This document shows, piece after piece, positions 44,225-52,381 of a stretch of 62,785 nucleotides of DNA. The stretch is from the IMG/VR virus record IMGVR_UViG_3300035128_000038, positions 1 to 62,785 of that record; one strand, written 5' to 3'. Origin of the DNA: a virus. The notes under the pieces were generated by a model, which was given only the letters and a program-made list of their open reading frames with translations, was not told where the DNA came from and did not search any database. A program made the translations under genes and the position numbers. Within the stretch, counting starts at the first letter, position 1. The number at the start of each line of letters is the position of its first letter.

Positions 44225-46198
44225 CTATTGTCCATGGGATAACCGTTTTTTTTTGCGTAGCCGGTACATCTGCCAGACCGGCAGTACGTTATGACCAACG
44301 GCCAAGTGCTGGGCTACCTTTTCAAAGCCTATCCGGTCCAGTTCGTTTTCTAACTGCACGGTAGTTATGCTGTCTTCCCCGTTCAGGAACATGGTGCCCC
44401 CGTCCCATTTCTGATAAAACTGGAAATGCGCCTCCCCGCCCTCTTTAATCAGGCTGTGCACTACCTCGAAATATCTCTTGGCTTGCCACCAGGGCAGGTG
44501 CATCCACACGGCCACGGAGTACACCAGGTCGGCCATGGGCAGGTTGGGGATTCCGTTCGGCACCAGGTTCACCAGCCTATATTTGTCCTCCGGAACCCCG
44601 ATTTCTTGAAAACTGTGCTCCACCATGTCGATAAGGCCCTGATCCACCTCGAAGCCCACGGCCAGCTTGGCGCCGTTGATGATACAGTCCAGCAGGTATT
44701 CCCCCTTGCCACAGCCGAAGTCGAAAACCACCTTGTCCCGGGGGTCGAACTTGAACAGGGACATCCGGTGTTCAGGGTCTTTCTGGGCAGTAATCCAGAC
44801 GGCTCGATTTACCTCTAAGATTTCATCCTCAGTCCCATGATAAGCGTTCTGGTGCTTGTCAGACCACTCTTTCAGAACCCTACTATCAAACAATGGATAT
44901 GGCGGCTCATCCGGTATCTGGTCATAGGTCTGGAGACTGGAAATAGGACGAGGTTGAGGTTCCGTCCAGATGTCCGGGGGCAGGGTCCCGGGAGGGTACT
45001 TGTCGTCGGCCAGATGGTAGCAGGCACAGGCTGACTCGTTCAGTATCCAGTTCCGTTTGGCGTTGGCCTCAAGTTGGGATTTGTCGAAGGTATGGGCCCC
45101 GATCTTGACCATCATCTTCTTGTAATCCCAATACCCGTAGTGAATCACGCCGAAGGGTGCCTCCCGGGTGGTCTCCGGGGTGATATGGGCGGGATAAAGG
45201 CGCAGGTGGACCCCATGCTTGACCTCAATCTTGATGTCCGGCATTACCCGCCACAGGCGCACGAAGCGTGCCCGGGTAAATAGAGAGTCGGTTCTCACCC
45301 ACGTCTGGGACCGCCAGAGGTTAAGCTCAGGAAAACCGAAGGCATCCACCCCGTCAGGCCAGTGGTTGCAGAGAGAGCGCAGGCCCCCCATGGTGCCCCG
45401 GCGGTCAAGAACCTCATCGCAATCCAGCCAGAAAAGATGTGTGGCGCCTAATTCCAGCCCTTTTTCCAATAGCCTTTGCTTGTGCGCCAACTCGTTCATC
45501 TGGTCATTTTTCATGCCCTTAATGACATGGACGCCCGGGTAACTCTCAGCCACCTTTACAGAATTATCGGTGGAACCGTCGTCCCAGACAACGATATGAT
45601 CGCAGTAGCGGTATAGGTTATCCAGACATCGGTCCAGGTTGCCCTTTTCCACCTCGTTATACATGCAGACCTGACCCACCAGGACCACGTTGTCGGCCCT
45701 GGCCCTTTCCCAATACCCAAAAAAGCACATATAGGCCGACGGGAGGATCACCCGTTTAAAGTCAAAGCCGAAGTCCCGTACCGTCCAGAGACATTTGTGC
45801 AGGACATGGGGGTTGCCATGATAAAAGCCCTCGGGGTCGTTATGCGCGTCAAGATTCTCGTCCCAATACAGGGGCGTGAAGGCAATAACCGCCCTCTTGG
45901 CGATGTGCTTGGCTTGGGCCAGAATCTTCCGGGAACGTGGCTTGTCCAAGTGCTCTAGCACGTCAATCAGGAGTACCACGTCGAACTCCCGGTCGGTAGG
46001 CAGATCGGTGTCATTCAGGTCACAAAGATAATCCGGTTCTGCCGGCGGCCACACGTCCAGGGAATGATAGGAAGCTCCCCCCACCTTCCGGTAACGCCCG
46101 TCTCCGGAGCCCACGTCAAGAATCCTGTCAGTAGGCTTGATATACTTTCTCAGCCACTCCAGGACATGCGGTTCCGGCTGGTAGAAGGGTTTAACCAT
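44225..46198 (-). CDS. Methyltransferase-glycosyltransferase-methyltransferase fusion
   Basis: A 657-residue three-domain protein. Domain 1 (about 10-175): DRILDVGSGDGRYRKVG, LLIDVLEHLDKPR, a class I methyltransferase. Domain 2 (about 178-400): VVLVGQVCMYNEVEKGNLDR, HIVVWDDGSTDNSVKVAES, ATHLFWLDCDEVLDRRG, a GT2-type glycosyltransferase with DCD metal site. Domain 3 (about 480-645): VVFDFGCGKGEYLLDC and MADLVYSVAVWMHLP, a second methyltransferase. It ends RLRKKKRLSHGQ at a run of nine A. Fusion of transfer and methylation steps suggests capping of a growing glycan chain. Confidence 0.85.
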   Translation of the reverse strand: MVKPFYQPEPHVLEWLRKYIKPTDRILDVGSGDGRYRKVGGASYHSLDVWPPAEPDYLCDLNDTDLPTDREFDVVLLIDVLEHLDKPRSRKILAQAKHIAKRAVIAFTPLYWDENLDAHNDPEGFYHGNPHVLHKCLWTVRDFGFDFKRVILPSAYMCFFGYWERARADNVVLVGQVCMYNEVEKGNLDRCLDNLYRYCDHIVVWDDGSTDNSVKVAESYPGVHVIKGMKNDQMNELAHKQRLLEKGLELGATHLFWLDCDEVLDRRGTMGGLRSLCNHWPDGVDAFGFPELNLWRSQTWVRTDSLFTRARFVRLWRVMPDIKIEVKHGVHLRLYPAHITPETTREAPFGVIHYGYWDYKKMMVKIGAHTFDKSQLEANAKRNWILNESACACYHLADDKYPPGTLPPDIWTEPQPRPISSLQTYDQIPDEPPYPLFDSRVLKEWSDKHQNAYHGTEDEILEVNRAVWITAQKDPEHRMSLFKFDPRDKVVFDFGCGKGEYLLDCIINGAKLAVGFEVDQGLIDMVEHSFQEIGVPEDKYRLVNLVPNGIPNLPMADLVYSVAVWMHLPWWQAKRYFEVVHSLIKEGGEAHFQFYQKWDGGTMFLNGEDSITTVQLENELDRIGFEKVAQHLAVGHNVLPVWQMYRLRKKKRLSHGQ

Positions 46199-46592
46199 GC
46201 AAAAAGTTCTCTTTAAAGTCTTCTAAAAACGTTTGGAACATGGACAATTTGTTGTTTGTTTCTAATTCATAAGATACCTTTGTTGCATTAACTTTTTTAC
46301 CAAATTTATTAATATTTTTCTCAATAATGTTCTTTATCTCATCGCTTACATCATATATTGTTACTCTGATTGCTTTTTTACCAAAGAATGTCCCAAAATA
46401 ACTTGGTATAATAGAAAGTATCTTAATTCTTCCGGCTCGAACCCCAAAAAAATCGCCGGACAAACCATCTGGTTCGTAATATTTAATTTTTATTTCTTTA
46501 TTATAAAATGGTTGCAGTTCTTTTTTTAAATTTAAAAGACATTTTTCAAAGTCAAATACATTATGCTTTTTGTCTTTTAATATAATTTCCAT
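46191..46592 (-). CDS. AT-rich hypothetical protein
   Basis: A 133-residue protein rich in Lys, Ile, Phe and Asn (LLNLKKELQPFYNKEIKIKYYEP), whose gene is much richer in A and T than all neighbours. It overlaps the next gene by 8 bp and lies 2 bp from the radical-SAM gene, so it is in the operon. The composition suggests a recent transfer from a low-GC genome. The fold looks alpha/beta (AGRIKILSIIPSYFG, AIRVTIYDVSDE). The function is not known. Confidence 0.65.
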   Translation of the reverse strand: MEIILKDKKHNVFDFEKCLLNLKKELQPFYNKEIKIKYYEPDGLSGDFFGVRAGRIKILSIIPSYFGTFFGKKAIRVTIYDVSDEIKNIIEKNINKFGKKVNATKVSYELETNNKLSMFQTFLEDFKENFLHG

Positions 46593-46594
46593 GT

Positions 46595-47572
46595 TTACAC
46601 AAACCTTTCATGATTTAGCGGCAAGGACATCAACTCCAAAGCCCCATTGTAGTTGTCGTAATAGCAGCGGACACAATCCAGACCACAGAAATAAGTCTGT
46701 TTTTCCCAGATGTAGCCAATATCCTCCAGCCAGCCCATACGCATAGAAGAAACGTAGTCCCTTCCGGGCGTGTTTTGGGCATACTGCACGCCGCAACAGG
46801 GGTAAATGCCCCCGTCAGCCCCCACGACTGGCTTGAGAAGGCTTATTCGACAGTCCCGGCGACCGTGGACGTACTCGGCTCGGCTCTGGTAGATTACCTT
46901 CGAGTCATCAATACTGTATCTGTTTAGCTTTATTTTGGCTTCGTGGACCTTATGGGCCGCCTGGTTGATGTCCAGGATGTCGCCCACCAGTCTCACATGG
47001 GTAAAGGCTTTATGGAAATTGGCGAATCTCACTAGGTCCTCGATGTAGTCCCATCTCGGCTTTCTGGTCACCACATGGGAAAAGGCCCAATCCACATCAG
47101 ACCCTACATCCACAGCCCACTTGATACTCTGCCAATCTGGTTCCCGGTCGTCGCTGGAGGAAATGCGGCACCAGGTAAGGTGCCGGTACACATCATCATT
47201 CAGTTTTAGGAATTGGGTGCCATTGGTCACCAGACCCACTTTAATGCCCATGTCCTCTGCCAGCCAGGGGATTAAAGAGTTGATATAGGGATAGAGCAAA
47301 GGCTCCCCGCCGCCGGTGATGGTTACGGACTTGCACCCCAAGTCCATAAATTTTTCCATGGCAACAGTCAGGCGGTCAGGGTCAAGTTCAAGATTCTTGT
47401 CCCGCTCCGAACAGGAACAAAAGTCACAGTTTAGGTTGCACCGATTCGTCGGGTTCAGTTGAACATGAACGGGCGGGATAAACCCGCCCTTGATTCGCCT
47501 CACCAGGTCGGCGGCCTGGAGGAGTTTGGCCGGCAGGGTGTTGGCCGCGGTGTAAGAGGTTAAATCGTTCAT
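46595..47572 (-). CDS. Radical-SAM enzyme with C-terminal cysteine cluster
   Basis: A 325-residue protein with the radical-SAM motif CNLNCDFC (C45, C49, C52; C54 extra), TITGGGEPLLYP, and a C-terminal set of cysteines (DCRISLL, YPCCGV, FCGLDCVRC) like SPASM or twitch domains that hold auxiliary iron-sulfur clusters. It should start radical chemistry on a peptide, sugar or nucleotide. In the middle of a glycan cassette it may make a deoxy, epimerised or methylated sugar, or modify a peptide. It overlaps the next gene by 4 bp. Confidence 0.85.
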   Translation of the reverse strand: MNDLTSYTAANTLPAKLLQAADLVRRIKGGFIPPVHVQLNPTNRCNLNCDFCSCSERDKNLELDPDRLTVAMEKFMDLGCKSVTITGGGEPLLYPYINSLIPWLAEDMGIKVGLVTNGTQFLKLNDDVYRHLTWCRISSSDDREPDWQSIKWAVDVGSDVDWAFSHVVTRKPRWDYIEDLVRFANFHKAFTHVRLVGDILDINQAAHKVHEAKIKLNRYSIDDSKVIYQSRAEYVHGRRDCRISLLKPVVGADGGIYPCCGVQYAQNTPGRDYVSSMRMGWLEDIGYIWEKQTYFCGLDCVRCYYDNYNGALELMSLPLNHERFV

Positions 47573-48141
47573 CCGTACAGCCTCTTGGCCTTTCTGGACA
47601 GTTGACGGTGAAGAATTATGGGAACCTCGTCACGCCCTTTGAGGTCGAAGATCCTCACATACTCGAAGGGCAGGCGCTCGTAAAGCAAACCGTTGTTCAT
47701 CAGTTTTTCGATGGCCCACCCCAGGGCCCGTTGCTCTTTCCGGGGGCTGGGGTCGTCATGGTCGTGAATCCGTTTTACCCAGAGGTCCAGGAGTTTCCGG
47801 GTCTGGTGATTGTTGGCCAGATAAACCGTGCCTGACAGGTATTCCCGCTTTTTCTCCAGGTAGCCGGTGGCCACATCCGCGGTCATGTCCATCAAAAGCT
47901 CCGGGTAAGCCTGAATTTCAGCGTCGGCGTCCACCCACACCAGCGGGCGGTCCCGGTATTTGTCCAGCATCTTCTTGATAAAGATGGGCTTGAACAACGT
48001 GTTCTCCCGCCAGTCACCCAGGGGTTGATATTCCCTGATTTCATAGGACAGATTGAAGCGGTCCAGGCTGGCCTTGAGCCACAGGGCGGCATCCCGATAA
48101 AGCTGGTCGGGGGTGAAGCATGAGACAAACACCGGCTTCAT
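47569..48141 (-). CDS. Nucleotide-diphospho-sugar transferase-like glycosyltransferase
   Basis: I chose the ATG at 48141, overlapping the previous stop (ATGA), over a longer frame to 48219. The 190-residue protein has a GT-A-like fold with RPLVWVDADAEIQAYPEL as acidic metal and donor site, LSGTVYLANNHQTRKLLDLW and a C-terminal EVPIILHRQLSRKAKRLYG. It should add a sugar in the same pathway as its neighbours. Confidence 0.7.
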   Translation of the reverse strand: MKPVFVSCFTPDQLYRDAALWLKASLDRFNLSYEIREYQPLGDWRENTLFKPIFIKKMLDKYRDRPLVWVDADAEIQAYPELLMDMTADVATGYLEKKREYLSGTVYLANNHQTRKLLDLWVKRIHDHDDPSPRKEQRALGWAIEKLMNNGLLYERLPFEYVRIFDLKGRDEVPIILHRQLSRKAKRLYG

Positions 48142-48722
48142 GGCGCCCCCAACAAAACACGGGTGCGGCCGCTCAGACTTTTCACCTTGTCTTGGAACAC
48201 AATTTGAGCCCTTTCCCACTCCCTGAGCACCATGTCCTTGCCGAACTGCGTATGACGGCGCCAGGGAGGATCGAAATATCTCGGGGTGTCGGTACAGGGG
48301 ACCCCGGCCAGGACAATGCGGTCATACCCCATGAGCAAACCCACCAGGACCCCAAAGAGGCCGGAATTTCCCCCACTCCGGTGGATAGGCCACGCATGCG
48401 TTACGCCAGGGCGGTCCCCCCGGTTGGAATGGACTTCCATCGGTTTCCAGCCGTTGTTCTTGGCCTGGTAGGACTGGAAGAATCCCCACCCCGGCAGTTT
48501 CTCCGGATGCAGGGTGATCCCGTAATCCAGACGCTTGCCCCAGGGCCAGTGCATCATCAGGTCATTGATGGCCATGAGTTCAAACTCCTTCGGCTCAACT
48601 TCGGCCAGGTCGCTCCAGATACATTCGGCAGTACCCAGGATAAGGAGTTGTTGCCCGGTCTTAGTTCCCACCAAGTTAGGCAAATCCCCCTTGGGCTGCA
48701 CATACCGAAGCAGTTCTTTCAT
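48138..48722 (-). CDS. DUF115/MptE-like protein, first gene of the glycan cassette
   Basis: A 194-residue protein: QQLLILGTAECIWSDLAEVE, then FELMAINDLMMHWPWGKRLDYGITLHPE and SGLFGVLVGLLMGYDRIVLAGVPC. The pattern of a Rossmann-like glycine turn, INDLM and TLHPE resembles the DUF115 family found in glycan and pseudaminic-acid-linked modification clusters and in 6-hydroxymethylpterin pyrophosphokinase MptE. No substrate can be given. It is transcribed first in the cassette, just after a gap with a hairpin. Confidence 0.5.
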   Translation of the reverse strand: MKELLRYVQPKGDLPNLVGTKTGQQLLILGTAECIWSDLAEVEPKEFELMAINDLMMHWPWGKRLDYGITLHPEKLPGWGFFQSYQAKNNGWKPMEVHSNRGDRPGVTHAWPIHRSGGNSGLFGVLVGLLMGYDRIVLAGVPCTDTPRYFDPPWRRHTQFGKDMVLREWERAQIVFQDKVKSLSGRTRVLLGAP

Positions 48723-48739
48723 GGCTTTATAAATGGTTC

Positions 48740-48760
48740 ACGCAGGGGCGGGGCCTGCGT
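48740..48760 (-). other. Perfect inverted repeat in the gap before the glycan cassette
   Basis: ACGCAGG (48740-48746) and CCTGCGT (48754-48760) pair perfectly around a seven-base GC-rich loop, in the 62-bp gap between the decoration gene and the cassette. There is no T run after it in the direction of transcription, so it is not a normal terminator. It could lower read-through, protect RNA or bind a protein. Confidence 0.5.
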
Positions 48761-48784
48761 AAAAAAATTACCCGCCCCGCGTGG

Positions 48785-49042
48785 TTAGTCGAAGCCGATT
48801 GCAAACAACCGATGCTTCTTGCTGGATGTGGGTGCCGTTCCATAGGTGGCAGTACCACCAGACCATGTAATGGCCGGGTTGTAGCCGTCGGTTTCATCCT
48901 CGTTGCCAACCCAATGAGCCACCACATGCTTGAGCGGAATGGCTACGGTGGTGTCTCCTCCCACGGTGCCAGTAATTGTGCAGACGTAACCCTGCATATT
49001 ATCCCACCTGAAGGAGTGCCCATTTGTCTTGGTCAAGGCCAT
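48785..49042 (-). CDS. Small structural/decoration-like protein (85 aa)
   Basis: An 85-residue strand-rich protein (YVCTITGTVGGDTTVAIPLKH, AITWSGGTATYGTAPTSS) with few charges and regular Thr/Gly, like small coat-decoration proteins. It follows the coat and second decoration gene, 13 bp from the latter, and precedes the glycan cassette. It could be a capsid surface knob and so a possible acceptor of the glycan. Confidence 0.55.
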   Translation of the reverse strand: MALTKTNGHSFRWDNMQGYVCTITGTVGGDTTVAIPLKHVVAHWVGNEDETDGYNPAITWSGGTATYGTAPTSSKKHRLFAIGFD

Positions 49043-49055
49043 GGTTGCACCTCCT

Positions 49056-49568
49056 TTAGGTCAGGAAGTTGGTGAGGTCGGGCAACTGAAACCACCGGAT
49101 ATACAGAATGCCCACGAAGGTATCGCTACCCGCGCTGCAGGTGTAGTCGATGGACGTGCAGGTGCCGTCGGTCAGTTTGGGCATGATGATGGGGGCGGCC
49201 CCGTCGTCTTCCAGGTCGCTGCCGTCATCGCCCTGATAGAAAAATGCTCCCAGGGTCCGGGCGCTGACATAGTTCTGTTGAGACCCGGCGGTCACGGTAA
49301 AGGCCGGGACCACCCAGCCGGTGGAGGCGATGCTTACGCCTACCAGCAGTCCGTCAGCGTCATACCCAGACTCAGTGCCATTGCCCATACCGACATTCAA
49401 GGTCTCCCCGGAATCGGCCGTTTGGACATAGACCGCAATCGTAAACGGGTCGATCAGACAATTAGCCGGAATATCTACGCCGGTGTCGGTCTGGGAGTTG
49501 TCGTTATAGATGAGCTTGATAATCTTCTCAGTCCACTCAAAGCCGTTTAAACAGGCCTGTGTCGTCAT
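49056..49568 (-). CDS. Structural/decoration-like protein (170 aa)
   Basis: A 170-residue, Thr/Asp/Gly-rich, strand-forming protein (NCLIDPFTIAVYVQTADSG, STGWVVPAFTVTAGSQQ, DTFVGILYIRWFQLPDL). It lies 27 bp downstream of the coat gene, the usual place for head-decoration or head-completion proteins. Few lysines and no catalytic motif. Fold and role are inferred. Confidence 0.55.
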   Translation of the reverse strand: MTTQACLNGFEWTEKIIKLIYNDNSQTDTGVDIPANCLIDPFTIAVYVQTADSGETLNVGMGNGTESGYDADGLLVGVSIASTGWVVPAFTVTAGSQQNYVSARTLGAFFYQGDDGSDLEDDGAAPIIMPKLTDGTCTSIDYTCSAGSDTFVGILYIRWFQLPDLTNFLT

Positions 49569-49595
49569 GTTATCGTTCTCCTCGGCCCTGGGCCT

Positions 49596-50534
49596 TTAGG
49601 TGGTCAGGTTGTAGTGCCGGCCCTGGGCCTTGCGGCGGGTGCAGCAATACTGGCCGACCCAGATGAAGTTGCAGATCATCTTTTCGATCTGGTCTACCTT
49701 TTCCCGCCATTTCGTCCGCCGGAAGTTGTACTTGGTGTGGGTGTAAAAGCCGATGTAGTTCTCGTTGAACGCGTACATGTAGCCGGAGGGACAATAGTAG
49801 TCGCTGACTACGGGGACGCCCTCGACGTACACGTTCTTGAAACCCACATCCGCCATCTTGGCGTCTTCGTAAATCTGGCCGGGGATGAGCTGGCTCTTTA
49901 CGAAGCCGAACAGGGTCCTGGTGGTGGTGATGAGGGACACCTGGCCTTCCATGCCGTCCCCCACCTGCTGGGCAATCATCTGATCACGAATGAGGCCAAC
50001 GGTCAGCGGCTCACTGGTACTATCGTTGAGACCACAAATCCACTCACTCATGTCATCGGGGTCCACCTCGCCGTACTCGCTGGTGGTGGAGCAGATGGCC
50101 GGCAGGCCCAGGATGCCCCGGCCAGTGGCGCCGTAGGTGCTGTTGTTGTAAAGATCGTAGGCCATCCCTTCCCGCATGAGCTTGGGGGCTTTCATAACCC
50201 GGGACTCGATGGTGTCCACGATCTGTTGCTTGCCGGAATTGAGGGCAAAGTCGTCGATGTCCACTACCACCGGCTCTTCGTAGTAACCAACCTCGAAGTA
50301 AGCCGCGGTGGCGAACTCGTACTTGTTGGTGTCCGTGGTGGACAGGGCGTTGAAGGCCCCGCCCTTCCGGTTGCCGTAATCGAGCAAGGCCCGAATCTTC
50401 TTACCGCCGTCGTACTTCTTGGATTTGTCCATTTGGCGATAAAGAAGCACGTTACCCAGCAACACCTGGTCGTAAAGCACGGGGTCAATGTAATCGTGGG
50501 TAAGGGCCTCGATTGTCGTAACGTCAAGGGCCAT
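49596..50534 (-). CDS. Major capsid protein (HK97-type, P22/N4-like)
   Basis: A 312-residue protein without a delta domain or protease: ALTHDYIDPVLYDQVLLGNVLLYRQM at the start, a long helix (IVDTIESRVMKAPKLMREGMAYDLYN), and TRTLFGFVKSQLIPGQIYED and GVPVVSDYYCPSGYMYAFN, the pattern of coat proteins of podo- and siphoviruses. It follows a scaffold-like gene at 24 bp. It builds the icosahedral shell. Confidence 0.85.
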   Translation of the reverse strand: MALDVTTIEALTHDYIDPVLYDQVLLGNVLLYRQMDKSKKYDGGKKIRALLDYGNRKGGAFNALSTTDTNKYEFATAAYFEVGYYEEPVVVDIDDFALNSGKQQIVDTIESRVMKAPKLMREGMAYDLYNNSTYGATGRGILGLPAICSTTSEYGEVDPDDMSEWICGLNDSTSEPLTVGLIRDQMIAQQVGDGMEGQVSLITTTRTLFGFVKSQLIPGQIYEDAKMADVGFKNVYVEGVPVVSDYYCPSGYMYAFNENYIGFYTHTKYNFRRTKWREKVDQIEKMICNFIWVGQYCCTRRKAQGRHYNLTT

Positions 50535-50558
50535 AATTTACACTCCTTGGACCCCCTT

Positions 50559-51443
50559 TTAGAGGTCCGCTAAACGTGGATCGGCCGCCATGGCCGCCCG
50601 GCGCTCTTCGGAAGAACCCAACTTCTTGGGACCACCCTTATTTGTCGGCGCTGGAGAACGTCCTGACGGCCCTATGCCCCGGAGCGTCATGCCCCGGGTT
50701 TGAGCGTCTTTGGTAGCTTTGGCGGCTCCTGCTTTGAAACCAGCCGCTTCGGCAGCTTTTACCTGGGCTTCCAACTCACCGATGCGGTTGGTCATCTGCC
50801 CGAGTTTCATTTCCAAGGCAGCCTCTCCAGGGGTGTAGAACGGATTGGCCTCCATAAACTTCTGGAGGCTGCCGTCCTGTAAGAACTGGTTAAATTCAGG
50901 GTGTTTTTCCACGAACTGGCTGGAAGCACGTTCCTGAGCCTGTTCCTGCTGGAACTGAGGCAGGACGTTTTGCTGGGCGATGCCCTGAATCAGTTGCACC
51001 AGAGAACCGCCCAGGTTCCCCAGGGCTTCACCGTCTCCAGATTCAACCGCCTCTTTCAGGGTGCTGATGATGTTGTTGCCCAACTCCTGAATGGGGCCGG
51101 GACCTTCCTGGCCGGCCTGGGGCTGCGGTCCCTGTGGCGGTTGTGGCTGCCTCTGCGCCGCTTCCAACTTGGCGTTGAGGTCCTGAATCTGCTGTTGCAG
51201 GTTCGGAAGCTGTTGGGCCGCCTGGAAATTGTCAATGATGTCCTGGCCGGTGAGCTTGCGAACATCGTCGCCTTCGCCCAACTCGTACAGTTCTCTTGAC
51301 AGGTCGAGGTCTTCTGTTTGGGGTTCCGGACCTCCCGGACCCTCCGTCGCTGCGGCAGTCTCGCCACCGTCTTGGGGTACGTCGCCACCAGGAGCGTTGA
51401 TGGTGACATCCTCGCCAGTGCTTTCTATGGAATCTGTGGTCAT
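50559..51443 (-). CDS. Scaffolding protein
   Basis: A 294-residue, acidic, Gln/Pro/Gly-rich protein with coiled-coil segments (NLQQQIQDLNAKLEAAQRQ; MKLGQMTNRIGELEAQVKAAEAAG) and a basic end (LGSSEERRAAMAADPRL), typical of scaffolds that guide coat assembly and leave or stay inside the head. Its location between portal-block genes and the coat gene agrees. A terminator-like hairpin precedes the gene. Confidence 0.85.
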   Translation of the reverse strand: MTTDSIESTGEDVTINAPGGDVPQDGGETAAATEGPGGPEPQTEDLDLSRELYELGEGDDVRKLTGQDIIDNFQAAQQLPNLQQQIQDLNAKLEAAQRQPQPPQGPQPQAGQEGPGPIQELGNNIISTLKEAVESGDGEALGNLGGSLVQLIQGIAQQNVLPQFQQEQAQERASSQFVEKHPEFNQFLQDGSLQKFMEANPFYTPGEAALEMKLGQMTNRIGELEAQVKAAEAAGFKAGAAKATKDAQTRGMTLRGIGPSGRSPAPTNKGGPKKLGSSEERRAAMAADPRLADL

Positions 51444-51473
51444 GCGATGCTTCTCCTTTCCTTGCTGGCTTGA

Positions 51474-51513
51474 AATAAAAAAAGGCCGGTGGGGCGTCGC
51501 CGCCCTGCCGACC
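51474..51513 (-). terminator. Terminator-like hairpin before the scaffold and coat genes
   Basis: On the minus strand GGTCGGCAGGGCG (51513-51501) pairs with CGCCCCACCGGCC (51496-51484), 11 of 13 positions, and is followed by TTTTTTTATTT. It lies in the 104-bp gap between the zinc-ribbon gene and scaffold, so it should end transcription of the terminase-portal block, unless late antitermination occurs or a promoter follows. Confidence 0.8.
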
Positions 51514-51547
51514 TTCTTGAGGTTCCATGTTGCGCTAAATTGTCAGG

Positions 51548-51754
51548 TTATTTCGGAATAAAACTCCTTTTGCGTCCTTCAAAGACGTTGATGCCCTTGC
51601 AATCCCGGTTTTTACACTGAATAGAGACGTATTCCGTGGTTATTTCCCCAAAAAAGAGCAACTTGCCACACCCCAGGCACTCCGTCCGGTGCGATAAATT
51701 CGCCTTCGGATGAATCATGGCTAGGGGTGTCTGGGCTTTCTGGGTCAATTCCAA
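51548..51754 (-). CDS. Com-like zinc-ribbon protein
   Basis: A 68-residue protein with TECLGCGKLLFFGEI, then YVSIQCKNRDCKGINVFEG: a CxxC...CxxxxC ribbon of the Mu Com type, where Com is a translational activator of the mom DNA-modification gene. The ribbon with CGKLL spacing is shared with many phage proteins near head genes. It lies 5 bp from the FmdB-type gene. Confidence 0.7.
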   Translation of the reverse strand: MELTQKAQTPLAMIHPKANLSHRTECLGCGKLLFFGEITTEYVSIQCKNRDCKGINVFEGRKRSFIPK

Positions 51755-51758
51755 AAAT

Positions 51759-52070
51759 CTATACCTCGGACAGGTTGACGCCCCTGTCTGCCGGCCTCAG
51801 TCCTTTGTCTTTGACGTACTGGTTAAATTGCGTCCGGCTCTCAATGGGCTTGACGCCGATTTTATGCTCCATGGACACGGTTTTAGCGGCTTCTGGGAGC
51901 CAGGAGACATCCGTGATACTGTCACATTCCACCACAACAGGGGTGATGATCTGCTTCATTTTCCCATTGCCACACGATTCACAGGGCAAAAGGTTGGGGC
52001 GTTCGGCAATCTTGCAAAAAATGTCCTTTTGAGACCCGCACTCCTGGCACTCGTAAACGTAGGTGGGCAT
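51759..52070 (-). CDS. FmdB-type zinc-ribbon protein
   Basis: A 103-residue protein starting MPTYVYECQECGSQKDIFCK with a second pair CESC: C8/C11/C30/C33, the FmdB zinc-ribbon pattern. The rest (IGVKPIESRTQFNQYVKDKGL) is a common C-terminal extension in phage members. A DNA or RNA regulator or head-maturation factor is possible. Its start codon overlaps the previous stop. Confidence 0.8.
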   Translation of the reverse strand: MPTYVYECQECGSQKDIFCKIAERPNLLPCESCGNGKMKQIITPVVVECDSITDVSWLPEAAKTVSMEHKIGVKPIESRTQFNQYVKDKGLRPADRGVNLSEV

Positions 52071-52381
52071 TACCCCCTCCCAAACTGCGCCACCGCGGCA
52101 CCAGTGGCCTTGTGGACCCTGCTTTCCTCTTCCACCAAATCGTCCGGCAATTTCTTGGTGGCCAGGGTATAAGCCGCTTTACTGAGAATCAGCATAGACA
52201 GCTTGAGGTTGAGGGGATGGGATATTTTCAAGCCAATCCCGTCCGGCTGGTTGGGGTCAAAGATGGCCTCAATCGCCATCTTGGCGATGGTCTGTCCCGG
52301 TTGGGGCATGGCCTGATTATTTTGTCCGTTCCCGTTCACCTTCTGCTCCTTTCTCTGCCTTTTGGCTGCCTTGTGGCTCAA
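52070..52381 (-). CDS. Hypothetical protein (103 aa) next to the portal
   Basis: A 103-residue protein, basic N-terminus (KAAKRQRKEQKVNGNGQNN), then a helical part (LNLKLSMLILSKAAYTLATKKL). It overlaps the portal stop by ATGA. It may be a small head-assembly factor. No family is known to me. Confidence 0.6.
   Translation of the reverse strand: MSHKAAKRQRKEQKVNGNGQNNQAMPQPGQTIAKMAIEAIFDPNQPDGIGLKISHPLNLKLSMLILSKAAYTLATKKLPDDLVEEESRVHKATGAAVAQFGRG

Noticed and set aside
48740-48760. Hairpin as terminator before the glycan cassette
   Set aside because: No T run follows in the direction of transcription; it is listed only as an inverted repeat.
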